Source: Cranoglanis bouderius (lineage: Eukaryota > Chordata > Actinopteri > Siluriformes > Cranoglanididae). From it: DNA of 64,000 bases. The stretch is from positions 17,980,260 through 18,044,259 of the forward strand of contig CM042543.1 in NCBI GenBank assembly GCA_023630585.1, read 5' to 3'. The notes beneath the pieces are model-generated. The model had not been told where the DNA came from, made no database searches, and was given only the letters and a program-made list of their open reading frames with translations. The position numbers and the translations under genes are program-made. This document shows positions 1 to 11,642 of this stretch, one piece after another; position 1 is the first letter of the stretch; every line of letters begins with the position of its first letter.

Positions 1-740
1 GTAAATGATAAATGGAGGAATAATATTTAATTTATTTCATCAACTGTGACTTTAGGAAATCAATATTTATAATCAATATTCGTTGATTTATGATTTATAT
101 TTTGACTCATTAGATGACCAGTTAATTTAAGAGATATCATATCTTCGAGAATAATGTAATGTATACTGGCTTTGCTTCCTGCACATCCATCAATAGCACA
201 AGGCATGAGGCACAAAATGTTCAATCATATAACATTTTTAGTTAGTAGATTGTACAGGTGATCACAAAACTTTTTTGAGTAGTGTAGGCTCTTCTCAAAT
301 GGACAAATACAATTATTTTGGCTCGGGAAAAAAAAAGTATATCATGCTGGTCCACACTGGTTTATAATGGATAATGATTTATCTAGCTAAAGTGTGCTGG
401 TAAAACTTGCTTGCAATCAGCATGCATTTTACTGGTTACAAAAGGGCCTTTCAGGCTTTTACAATAATCGCTCTGAGAGTACTACATCTGAAAACGAGAA
501 GCAACGTGGTTCTGTTTGAAACACAGCTATCCTACACAGTTTCAGAGATTAATCTTCCCACGCAGGGATACTCTTTAACCTACACTCCTGGCCTGCTACT
601 GCCTCTTTCAGGCACAGCTGTTTAAAGAGTGCTTAAAGAGTTTTTATATGTCAGCGTTTGTGTTCGTGAGTATGAGTAGTTGATTAGGGGGGTGTGAGGA
701 GTTAAAGTCTGCTGTGATCAGATAAACAGCTTTGAGATAA

Positions 741-771
741 TGAATGAATGAATGAATGAATGAATGAATGA
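741..771. repeat. (AATG)n tetranucleotide microsatellite
   Basis: About seven uninterrupted AATG-type units. Confidence 0.9.
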
Positions 772-878
772 TTGCACAGTATGTACTCGTGCTAAGGGCT
801 AGAGCAGCCAAGTGGGACAGAAAGAGAATGGAGAAAGGAGAGTGAGAGAGAGAGGGAGGGGCGAGTGAGTAAGAAAAT

Positions 879-880
<2 letters not shown>

Positions 881-940
<60 letters not shown>
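881..940. repeat. (AG)n microsatellite
   Basis: Roughly 30 AG units, preceded by an impure GA-rich lead-in from about 838. Confidence 0.95.
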
Positions 941-945
<5 letters not shown>

Positions 946-2071
946 TTCCCTTCTGCAGGGATAGACCAGGACAGAGACAGATCTGTCTCTTAGCATTAAC
1001 CTCACAGTAATGGGTTCACACATGCATCACCGCATCGTATCAACACACATGCACTCTGCTCCCTGGGCCTGGTCACATGGTCTATACGCACACCCACACA
1101 CACTTTCTGTCACCTATGTCTCCTTCACGTAATTTATATGTAAATCCATCCAAATAAGCCCGCCATAATCACAAACATTACAAGGCTGGTGCGCATGATG
1201 TCTGAAAACACCTATTAGTGTTAACTTGTATGAAGAGAACATATGAATATGAATATAAATATGTACAGCAGTAGGTATGTACACTTGGCTGTAGTGTATA
1301 AACTTCCATTTAAGTCTACTGAGGATTTTGCCTCTGGGAGTGCAGTCACGCACACTTGCACACTGCAAACCGAGAAGGCTGCAGCTCCATCACACAAAAC
1401 ACGTCACGCTGTGTTTTCAAGGACATAAAAAAAAAAAACACCCTCAATAAGTTCACCACAGTTCTCTTTCACATCATATCTGTAAAATACAGGACAGTCA
1501 CTAGCACCTGGGCTGCAGATGCTCTCTACTGTGCATTTCCAAATGTCCCACCCACACGGTTTTATACTCATCACACCTAGGTTAAAAGTGATATGATTTT
1601 CCCCTTGATTACACGCCCTCACAAACACTGGCAAACACATCCACACCAGCTTATTGATACTATGAGAGCACTAGCAGCAGGAAGCAATGCAGATTAAGGA
1701 TTATGTTGAAATGATTGCATGCATGGCTTACGGGGACACAGCAAGAGAGACTATGAGAGTCAGAAAGCTTGAGCTTGTAATCACGTGGGGAGACATGCAA
1801 TCAGCCCTCCCCCCTCCTGAGTACATACACAGACACACACACACACACACACACACATAATACAAATAACACTCAACAACAACCTATGGATAGATCTTAT
1901 GAAGGCTTTGTCATTGTAACAACCAGAGGCGTTACAGTAAGAAATTTTTTAAAGGTATGATACCCTAGTCTAAAAAAAAACAAGTTATCAAGTTATTAAT
2001 TAACCATTTAAAAATACACAAGCTGGTAGTAAAAATAATTTTTTTTTGCACATCCCTGTGTACTGTATATA

Positions 2072-2470
2072 CATCCATCCATCCATTTACTGTACTGCTT
2101 ATCCTGCACAGGTTCATGAGGGAGCGTGGAGCCTATCCCAGGGAACTCAGGGCACAAAGTGGGGGACACCCTGGATGGGGTGCCAACACATCGCAGTGCA
2201 CAATCACGCACACATTCACACACTACGGACTATTTGGAAACGCCAATCAGCATACAATGCATGTCTTTGGACTGGGGGAGGAAACCGGAGTCCCCAGAAG
2301 AAACCCCTGAAGCACGAGGAGAACATGAAGGTTCCGTGCACAGGGATTTGAACCCCTAACCCCGGAGGTGTGAGGCAAGCATGCAGTTTTTCTCATGGGA
2401 ACCACTCAGATGTCCCAACTAGGTCAAAACTATCAAATATTCCTATCTTTGTGGGGACATATAAAAGATG

Positions 2471-2506
<36 letters not shown>

Positions 2507-2733
2507 AAAAAATTCAGAGTATCAGGACTATTAAAAAACACAAAGGAATGTACTGTTCATTTTTAAAATCTTTTATCTAAAAGGAATCACAAGGTGTAGA
2601 TTTGATTTTTAACTTACAAAACATAATGTTATACATGACATTCTGTATGAATGTAGGTATGTATGCAGGTGTAGGATCAAACCCCCAATCCCAGGGCACA
2701 AGGTCAATGTGCTAACCACTAAACCACCAAGGA
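2072..2733 (+). repeat. Dispersed repeat family A, copy 1, interrupted
   Basis: The repeat starts with CATCC units, then CTTATCC, a GGGGGACACC...GATGGGGTGCC block, and GTCTTTGGACTGGGGGAGG, and normally ends in a GCTAACCACTAA(G/A)CCACC tail. This copy follows the consensus to about 2383. It is then interrupted by about 290 bp (2384-2676) that includes a CA microsatellite. A second repeat-type tail follows at about 2672-2733. The family is common in fish genomes, but I cannot name its class. Its weak open frames are not genes. Confidence 0.8.
2471..2502. repeat. (CA)n microsatellite inside repeat A insert
   Basis: A CA run embedded in the block shared with 10446-10723. The matching position in that second block also carries a CA run, so the microsatellite predates the duplication of the block. 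Confidence 0.9.
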
Positions 2734-3164
2734 AGAGCATAAATGCCATGTTCTTCTGTGCATTTGACAGTTGTGTGTGTTAAAATTAGGACATACTAGG
2801 GGTGACCACAGATGTAGCAAAGTACCAGTAGCAGATTACACAGCCAAAGCATTTTGAATGCGGTCCTGTCCCTTTAGTGTAGAGGTTATTGTAGTATGAT
2901 TTAGTGGACGTCCAGAGTAAGATGGTAGTGAAACTGTGGAACAGTGCAGCCAGAAACAAGCACTGGAGTAAGGAACTTGATCGGGTAAACAAATGAATGG
3001 GTACATGGCAATAGACAGAAATGCATTTTAATTGGTATTTTGAAAAAGTCTGTGGTGAAGTAACTGTCCGTTCGTACACTGTGTTCTAACCATACACCAT
3101 ACCAAACCAAGTTCCAACAAAACTTTAGTTAGAAGAAAACCTCTAAAAGTTTTGTACAGGTTTT

Positions 3165-3492
3165 CATCCATTTTCCATACCGCTTGTCCTACACATGGTT
3201 ACGGGGAGCCTGGAGCCTAACCCAGGGGACTTGGCGGCACAAGGCGGGGGACACCTTAGGCATGGTGCTAACCCATAGCAGCGCACAGTCACACACACTA
3301 CGGACAATTTGGAAATGTCAATCAGCCTACAATGCATGTCTTTGGACTGGGGAAACTGAAGTACCTAGAAGAAACCCCCAAAGCACAGAGAGAACATGCA
3401 AACTACACACACACCGGGTGGTGGTGGGATTCAAGCCCCCAACCCCGGAGGTGCGAGGCAAACGTGTTAACCACTAAGCCATCATGCCCCCC
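3165..3492 (+). repeat. Dispersed repeat family A, copy 2
   Basis: Near full-length copy: CATCCATTTTCC start, GTCTTTGGACTGGGG core, and a tail with AACCACTAAGCCATC. The long frame across it is a repeat artefact. Confidence 0.8.
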
Positions 3493-4568
3493 TGGACAGA
3501 TTCCCTGACAATGCAAATTATTTCTCAACCATAACACATTTCCCAGCATTTTCACACGAACTTGAAATGCACTGGTACAGCCTGGGACTTTTTTTCTAAG
3601 CAGAATACTCTACAGAGAGATAAAACAGTTCAGCAGAGCAGGCTGCCAAATAATCATTCGTTTAATTTAGTCACACCCTTTTGCCTCGTTCATTCATCTT
3701 CATTCATGTCTTTGTACATGCTGAGCTTTTTAAACAAACAGACATTTGATCCTGAGGGCAATTCAGCATCAGGAGCTTGTGCAGCAGTGACCAATTAATC
3801 AACATTCACCTAACACAAACACACATCAGGGAGGGTTTCAGGACTTAGACCACATCCTGCGCTGGTAAAATGGACTAATAAATGCTGTGATACTTTAGAA
3901 CCAGGCTCTAATACTTAATAATACTTACCTAAAACAATACTACATAGTTAGTAATACTTATTTTATTTCATTTAGTTACAAAACTCTGTTTACGTAAATA
4001 TCCCAGGGTTAATCTTTTTGTCAACATACTCATAAATTATATTAGTAAACACCAAACATAGCATACATCATCAATTCACATGGGTATTCAGGGATTACAA
4101 TGTCATTCAGTCTGTGATAATCTCTACATGACACCTTCGTGAAAACATAAACATATCCTTTATATTGAAAACCAGACTTTATAGTGCAGAACATTTCTCT
4201 ACCAAACCTGATTTGTGTACATAAAGTCCTCATGAGTGCATTTCAGAGATCAGCTCTGCTAAATGAAGTTGAAAATAAAAGTTCAGGGATGCGTATTCAA
4301 ACGGTTACCTGCCAACCATCCTGCTGCAGCCACTTATTTATGCAGACACCTACTTCAACTGCACTGAATCCTACTGGACTCCCATGTCTATGCAGCCATC
4401 TGTCTGTGTGGTCAGGTCGGGTCAGGAGACCATGTTGCAGACTGGAACAGTCATTATGGTAATTTCAGTTTTCAATGATGCAAATTCAATCTCATAACCT
4501 AAGACTGTGTGTAAACATCTAGCTTTGTATCTTTTAGTTATCAATTTCGAAACTTTTTAATAACAAAA

Positions 4569-4919
4569 CATCCATCCATCCATTTTCCATACCACACCGC
4601 TTATCCTTCACAGGGTCACAGGGGAGCCTGGATCCTATCCCAGAGGACTTGGGGCACAATGCGGGGGACACCGTGGATGGGGTGCCCACCTTTCGCAGGG
4701 CACGATCGCACATATATTCACACGCTACGGACAATTTGGAAATGCCAATCAGCCTACAACGCATGTCTTTCGACTGGGGGAGGAAACCGGAGTACCCAGA
4801 AGAAATCCCCAAAGCATGGGGAGAACATGCAAACTCCACGCACACAGGGCAGAGGCAGGATTCAAACCCCCAACCCCAGAGGTGCGAGGCAAACTTGCTA
4901 CTAAGCCACCGTGCCCCCG
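4569..4919 (+). repeat. Dispersed repeat family A, copy 3
   Basis: Full-length copy of about 350 bp, one of the best preserved here, ending CTAAGCCACCGTGCCCCC. Several open frames on both strands overlap it and reflect the repeat's GC-rich composition. Confidence 0.8.
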
Positions 4920-6430
4920 TCTGTAAAACATCCCCCTCTGAAATGTACAACAGTGCATTCTGCATCATTCAACTTCATAGACAAGCTACACTTTACACCA
5001 CGTATCTGCTCTATTAGACCTGTGTTTTTTTTTTCTTTAATTCTGTTTTTTTCTCCATCAAACATCATACAGTGTGAACCATCAGTGCGTTTCCTGAGCA
5101 CAAGTTGAGCATTTTTCAGGCATGCGTCATGATGCACATGCAGAGAGACTAATTCATCATGTGAAGATGACGAGAACAGCAGCCCCCCTGTTGTCTAAGG
5201 AAGGGCTCATTTACTTCTCTTTCTCTGTTGTCTGCGAGTCACTGTAAAATGAGCTGTATTCAACATCTGTTGATCCCACCGTCCACCACCCACGGAGCAT
5301 TTCACTCCAGGGCAACAACCGTATAAACAAACACAGCCACAAAAGCACAACACGCTGACACACCCACATGCAGCCAACGCACTGGACCTACATCCTGCAC
5401 ATGTTGCTTGCTCAGAGTACATTTATACATGAAATGGGTCATTTGAAAGATTTATTCAGAACAGTACTGTTTAAGCCCCTGCATTACTGAAATCTATACT
5501 GAAAAGTGACGCTTCGTTCACACAGCACTGGAAAATCGGATTTATTTCTTAAATTCTTATTTCTCGTTTTTGACTGAGTGTTTGCATTGCAAATTACAAG
5601 TGATCGAATCTGTTTTGTTTTGTTTGCTCCCATATACACACTAGTTGTCATAGTAACGATACAATCCTGCATATATGGAGGAACGAGTCGCAGATGGCTA
5701 GTTAGCTTGCCACCAACATTGAAATCTCGCAGTGGATTATGGCTTATATAAGGCCAACCTCAGGTCACGGTTCTGATCGTATTTAGACAATTGCTACAGA
5801 AACATTGTTAAAACAAAGAAGAAGAAAAAAACAACTTCCCAACCTCCCTTCATACTGGTTTTTGTCCGTTTTGTTCTGAAGGCAAATCCTTAATATTACA
5901 CATTTAATTCCGTTTGACTCCTCATATTTTAAAAATTGATTTTAATCAGACTTGAAAGCACAGACTTTAATTAGACTTATCTTACCTTGCCATTCGGATT
6001 AGAAAAACTTGAATATGCCAAAAACGGGCTTCCTCTCTGAACATAACCTAAATGTTAAAATCATTTCTTGACTATGCTGAGAAACATTTTCTCGTATGGA
6101 TACGCCTACTTTTTGTTCAGATATAGTGGGCCAATATTTCGCACATCTTCTAATTCTAACTTGCTCCACTTGTCAAAGCCACGGCAGACTAAAAAATGTG
6201 GATCTGAACCGCCACTCACACACACACACACTTTCACGAGAGAGTTTGGTCAATTTGGTCATGAAACGTGACCAAGACTCAGCTACTATCACAGAAAGAA
6301 GTGGTGTGACTGACATTTCAAACGGTCAGCCACAACACGTCAGCAAACATGCAAGCCTATCTCGTTTACTGTGTCTGTTTCAGACAAAACTCTCAACTTT
6401 TAAAGACATTATCCATTGACTATATCCATG

Positions 6431-6664
6431 CATCCATTTTCCAGACCTCTTATCATACACAGGCACAATCACACACACTACAGACAATTTAGAGATGCCA
6501 ACAACACATGTCTTTGGATTGGGGGAGGAAACCAGAATATCCAGTGAAAACCCCTGAGGCAGAACATGTGGAGAACATGCAAACTCTGCACACACACGGC
6601 AGAGGCGGGATTCAAGCCTCCAACCCTGGAGGCACCAGGCAAACGTGCTAACCACTAAGCCACC
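6431..6664 (+). repeat. Dispersed repeat family A, copy 4 (internally deleted)
   Basis: It keeps the CATCCATTTTCC head, the GTCTTTGGATTGGGGGAGG core and the CTAACCACTAAGCCACC tail. It has lost the GGGGGACACC...GATGGGG block found in copies 1-3. Confidence 0.75.
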
Positions 6665-7345
6665 AACATTGACTATATCTCACTCAAAAAAAGTGTATTG
6701 TGTCAGATTTTTTTCCCTTATTGCACTTGGTGCATGCAACATACACATACACAGTTATGTGAAGAGCCAATCAGATTCCAACCTTCGAGATGTGAGTGGA
6801 ACATCTGACCCTGAAACCATGCATCGGTCAAACAGGATCTAAATGAGCAAGTTATTTTACCTATTGTAAAATAAATGTTAAATAAGCTCTATTTGACATA
6901 GACAGGGTTTTACAATAGACATTTTACCCAGCACATAACTGAAACACAAAGGAGTAAAACAATATGACACTGGTGCCATATGGAGGCATTTGATATGCAT
7001 GAACAGTGAATGACAGTTATCTCAGTGGGTCAACCACAAGGCCACATTCTGCTGCTGAGGTAACCAGAGAAGCACAGGCACTTATGGAACAACTGAAGTG
7101 ACACGCAAACACACTTCTGAAATGTGAGGCAAATCGGTAAGTGGCTGTCTGGTCTTTGAAGGAAAGGGCGTGTGTAATACTTGATTCTGTCTCCGTATTC
7201 TGCTTTCTGTGTATCTCTTAAGGAGTTTCTCTTGCTGTTCCAGTTAACACCAGTTTCCCAGCAATTTAATGCCATGTTTAACCATACCGCCTAAATTAGT
7301 CCCTGCGGCCTGTACTCTGTTTCACGTCGCCCGGCTTTATTGTCT

Positions 7346-7349
<4 letters not shown>

Positions 7350-7397
<48 letters not shown>

Positions 7398-7414
7398 CTC
7401 TCTCTCTTTCTCTC
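7350..7414. repeat. (CT)n microsatellite
   Basis: Long CT run, slightly impure in its last third (CTTGCTCTCTCTCTTTCTCTC). Confidence 0.95.
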
Positions 7415-8754
7415 ATACATTTTGACACAATCCTGTAACACATACTGACTTGTGAGTCAAAATGTCTGTGAGCTCCACTGTGGTACTTTCACTCACTGGG
7501 CTGTACGGAGAAGACTAACACAGATAAAACAGAATAATTCAAAACCTGCAAGCATGCGAGCAAGTAAATGAATTTTAATAATTCACAGACATAATTTGCT
7601 TGCGTATACGTACAGTATAGACATCGGGGCGTGGATAAAGGTGTGTTCGCAGACGCACGGTTAAAAAGGTCAGTTCCTTTCGAACCTAATTAATAATGGA
7701 GGGTTGAGCCAGCTGACTAGCGGCAACATCGACACCCACCCCCTCGTACAATCGCTAACAAAAGCACATCCACAAATTTTATATCACTTTGCTAGAGGAC
7801 GCATACTAAAAATCATAAAAATAGGGTGACGGCATAGACTTATGAGCTCTAATACACGCTGGTACACAGTGTAAGCCAAGGTTTAGTCACAAATGTTCTT
7901 GTAGCTGGCAGTCTATTTAAAAAGCGCCAGGATCTAATTAACAGCTGGAAAAGTGTTGTGTCAGAAGGCGCAAAGTTTCAGAACAGTCTGCTGTAAGAAA
8001 GTCTATTAGAGGAAAAGGCGCCATCTAGAACCGTAAAGGCTTCTCGGCTTGCTCCTTTGGAAAAACCCTTAAATGTTGTATGTTTAAATGTTATAATAAT
8101 AATACAATATTAGGTTCTTAGAACCATTAACCAGCCAAAGACCCCTTGAGAAACTCTATATGTTTATGTAGTACTTGATTGGTGGACATTTTTTAAATGA
8201 GAAGTTTACATCAAACTTTGCTTAAAAAAAAAAAAATATATATATATATATATAACCGGTATAATACAAACTGAGACCAGGTATTGGTGTTGTTCAAATT
8301 GAAAAATCCTGGTCAAGCTGGCAGACCATCTTCTTTATTCCTTGACTAAATCGATCAATACATATTTGAGATTTCCTAATTGCCTTTCCTCCATGTCTAT
8401 GAAGCAGCATTATCAGCAGTAATTCAGAAAATGTTTCATTTCTACCAGCACTTACCAGCTGGCAAAGACTACAGGTCTACAAGGTTGACCAGCTCAGTCT
8501 GTGGTTTGACAGCTGGTATCTGGCCAGACCGAGCTGGATGTTTTGTTTTTTTGTTTGTTTGTTTGTTTCCCCAGCAGGGTGACACTACACTGATTAATCG
8601 TCACTATGGTACATAAAGGAGCTTGTCATCATTACGACCTTGAACACAGTTCAGTGGGACATTAGACCTGAATGGAGCTTATTGGAGTTGTGCACAGTTT
8701 CATCAGTCAAAAAAGCAATCTCCATTGTAGCAGGCAGAGTCGGTCACTGACCTC

Positions 8755-8767
8755 GTGTGTGTGTGTG

Positions 8768-8809
<42 letters not shown>

Positions 8810-8822
8810 TGCGTGCGCGTGT
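8755..8822. repeat. (TG)n microsatellite, impure
   Basis: TG repeat with CG interruptions towards its right end. The Cys/Val-rich frame over it is a repeat artefact. Confidence 0.95.
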
Positions 8823-9085
8823 GCTACACTGTCGCTGTCCAGCACCAACAACTCCTGAAGGTTAACGAGGCTAAACACCGAGCTGCAGAGCCCAGTTCAG
8901 ACCTAAAAGCACATTTCACAGGCACGTTGTATTGAAGTAACATTTACACACCAAGTTAAAGCTTCTCGCGTGCAGGACATTCATTTACGAGCTTTAGTAT
9001 ATAATTGCGGTGCGCGATTATCGTTAGCTCGTTATTTATTTGCATTTATTTATTTATTTATTTATTTTCACCAGTTTAATTTTAC

Positions 9086-9282
9086 CTGATTATATCGTCG
9101 TTGTGACCCAGGTAAAATTTTTGCTTGTGTTCCCGTGTGTTGTACACAACTCCTACACCTGCCACGAAGTACACGATCTCCTTGGCGGCCGTGTAGTACA
9201 GGTTGTTGCGGCACTGGTGGCCCCTGTAGCCGTAAACCCACTCCAGACGCAGATGGCAGTTTGGAGCTGTTCTGTCAGCCAT
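9086..9282 (-). CDS. eml5: EML5/6-like microtubule-associated protein, first coding exon
   Basis: The 65 complete codons start at ATG 9282 and read MADRTAPNCHLRLEW, then WVYGYRGHQCRNNLYYT, VVYNTREH and FYLGHNDDII, then end on AG before the donor GTAAAATT (9085 leftwards). The opening and the HELP-like block match the N-terminus of the long EML proteins EML5 and EML6, which bind microtubules through tandem HELP/WD40 modules. The last two bases leave a split codon that would give Ser, as in the family's DDIISLALHP. The rest of the gene lies beyond the left edge. I favour eml5 over eml6 from residues such as TAAKEIVYF and because human EML5 and ITPK1 share chromosome 14. The paralogue choice is uncertain but the family is firm. 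Confidence 0.85.
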
Positions 9283-9790
9283 GTTCGCACTTATTATCTC
9301 TCGGAAGCGATTTTTCTCCTCCGCGACGACCAGCCCTGCTCAGCTCAGAACAGCCCTGCTTCAGTCAGTCCGCTGTCAGAAGCACCTTGTCCGCCTGAAC
9401 AGAAGACTTCCGACGACATTTTCCTCACACAAACATTTCCTCGCCTCTCCTCAACTTTGCTCTGTTTGCATCTTGTTGTGCTACACGGCCTTATTTATAT
9501 ATTGTGTTTAACGAGTCTTTAAAAGCCTGCCTCGTACTTCTTCACAGGTGCAAAGTGTGCAGCCCACCTTCTTCTCTCTCCTGGCCGCACAGGCGGCTTT
9601 GCTCTTCTGCCTTGCGTGAAATCCTCAATTTTTCTAGCGTACCGTTTCACTTGCACCGCCCAATCGCAGCCAGCAGCACTTATGGACGTACAATCCAGCC
9701 AATCACGTCACGGAGAATTTACAGCGCAACCTTGAGTGACAACTGACAGACCAATGGCACTCAGCAGCGTCATCGGCTAGACGTGGGCTT
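9283..9790 (-). promoter_or_regulatory. Likely promoter and 5' UTR of the EML-like gene
   Basis: This CpG-richer segment lies directly upstream of the ATG. It carries three CCAAT boxes within about 100 bp (9660-9664, 9699-9703, 9751-9755). The middle one abuts ACGTCA (9705-9710), so on the gene strand a TGACGT half-site sits next to an inverted CCAAT box. Such CRE/NF-Y pairs are typical of TATA-less vertebrate promoters. The transcription start is inferred to be between about 9400 and 9640. Confidence 0.55.
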
Positions 9791-10195
9791 GTTCACGGGC
9801 ATAACAATTACCCTGCAGTTGTAATGCATAATTTGTCCTTTTATTTATTTATTTATGTATTTATGTATTTATTGACTGACAATGCTTCATGTCACACACG
9901 GGTGTCATTACAGCCATATATGGCCTATGCAGTTTGATCAAGGAGCCAGAGAACTTTTTAATATATTGTAAAGGAGTGCTTTATCCTGAAACGCTTAGCA
10001 GGATGGTCAAACTCAGGTTTGTGGTAGAATTTGTTAAAAATGAAACAACTACATGTCTAATTTAATAAAACAGATGGCATTGGAAATAAAATATCCAACA
10101 ATAATGGCAAATCAAATGGTTTTAAACAGCTGATAAACCTGTTAAATTAAAGATTATTAATAATTAATTGATTAATGTAACTAATTAATGCTACC

Positions 10196-10445
10196 CATCC
10201 ATCCATTTTCTGTACCGCTTATCCTACACAGGGTCTGAGCCTGGAGTCTATGCCAGGGAACTCGGCAGGGGACACCCTGTATAATTTGGAAATGCCAATC
10301 GGCATACGATGCATGTCTTTGGACTGGGGGAGGAAACCGGAGTACCCGGAGGAAATCCGAAGCACGGGGAGAACATGGAAGCTCTGCGCACACAGGGCGG
10401 AGGCAGGATTTGAACCCCCAACCCCGGAGGTGTGAGGCAAGCATG
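10196..10445 (+). repeat. Dispersed repeat family A, copy 5 (internally deleted)
   Basis: Head and core match the family, but the middle GATGGGGTGCC...CACTACGG segment is missing. It breaks off at GGCAAGCATG, exactly where copy 1 breaks, and continues into the shared non-repeat-A block. Confidence 0.8.
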
Positions 10446-10723
10446 CAGTTTTTCTCATGGGAACCACTCAGATGTCCCAGCTAGGTCAAAACTATCAAAT
10501 ATTCCTATCCTTGTGGGGACATATAAAACATGCTCACACACACACACACACACACACACACGCGCAGAGTGTCAGGACTATTAAAAAACACAAAGGAATA
10601 TACTCTTCATTTTTAAAATCTTTTATCTAAAAGGAATCACAAAGTGTAGATTTGATTTTTAACTTACAAAACACGTTATACATGACATTCTGTATGAATG
10701 TAGGTATGTATGCAGGTGTAGGA
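10446..10723 (+). repeat. Block duplicated from/with 2384-2676
   Basis: It starts CAGTTTTTCTCATGGGAACC, runs through a CA microsatellite, and ends GTATGCAGGTGTAGGA, matching 2384-2676 nearly base for base. Identity is high enough to suggest one mobile or recently copied unit made of repeat A plus this block. Confidence 0.8.
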
Positions 10724-11027
10724 GGGTTTGTGCACAGTATACATACAAAGTCTGTTTATATATATATATATAAACATTTCTAAGTAAACATTCAAGTGGA
10801 TTTCAAGAGAACATGATGAGTTGGAGTATTGAGAAGGTGTTTTTTTTACATGTCAAAGCACAATAAATGCAAGTGCACAATTAAGAGACACAAAGTTGAG
10901 CAGTGTACAAAGCTGTCGTATTCTCTCCATCTCACAGGGCTAAAGAAGTGGGCCATTTTCAGGGCATGTGACAACTTTAATCTCACCTCATATCAGCCAC
11001 ATAAGGTCTGTTCCAATCATTTATATA

Positions 11028-11029
<2 letters not shown>

Positions 11030-11121
<92 letters not shown>
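11030..11121. repeat. (TA)n microsatellite
   Basis: About 45 uninterrupted TA units. Ile-Tyr frames on both strands are artefacts. Confidence 0.97.
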
Positions 11122-11124
<3 letters not shown>

Positions 11125-11575
11125 ACACCAAGATTGGCAAAACTGCATTAGTTTCAAGTTCAAACATGTCAAGTTCAACGTGTTGATTAGATAGGCATTT
11201 AAAGTATTCCACCCAGCAGAAAGTAAATGCAATCTAATAAAAGAAACTATGAAGACTGAGATTTGAAATCAGTTTTGTGCAAAGGTGCTTCGCATTTTGG
11301 TATACACACTGAATTAAAAAGATTTGACTTATAACAATGGACCTCTAGAGGTGAAGGAAAGCACTACAAATAACATTTTCCCAAATTGCTCAGAGGAAGT
11401 ACCAAAGTTCTTCAATACAAATTGATATCTGTGACCCAAACCAGTTCCTAAAGCAAGAATATTTGACTGAGCAAAGCACAAAATGAATGGCATAATTTTG
11501 CCCATGTGCATCTGTACAAACTCCCCTGTTACTGTTTTCAAATACAAGCATTGTTGATTGCTCTAGTATAACAGC

Positions 11576-11638
<63 letters not shown>
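11576..11638. repeat. (AAT)n microsatellite
   Basis: About 20 AAT units, followed by a short AAC run. Confidence 0.97.

Positions 11639-11642
<4 letters not shown>

Larger units (their letters stand above)
1..9085 (-). other. EML5/6-like intron 1 (partial)
   Basis: This stretch lies downstream, in the sense of the gene, of the splice donor at 9085, so it should be first-intron sequence of the EML-like gene. I looked for the expected second exon (family sequence beginning LALHP and containing ATGQVGKEP) and did not see it, so intron 1 probably runs past the left edge. It holds four full copies of a dispersed repeat (2072, 3165, 4569, 6431), several microsatellites and AT-rich unique sequence. 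I see no supported gene in 1-730, 5100-6400 or 6850-8700. Confidence 0.6.

Noticed and set aside
2046..2359. Overlapping open frames of 64-101 codons, and similar ones at 3184, 4534, 4649, 10181 and 40048
   Set aside because: They all fall on copies of one dispersed GC-rich repeat, shift frame between copies and show no conserved protein.
9040..9522. 160-codon plus-strand open frame
   Set aside because: It runs antisense over the EML-like exon and its promoter. The minus-strand reading matches a known family, while this one matches nothing I know.
11017..11232. Ile-Tyr and similar low-complexity open frames over TA, CA, TG and AAT tracts
   Set aside because: Microsatellite translation products without any gene context.
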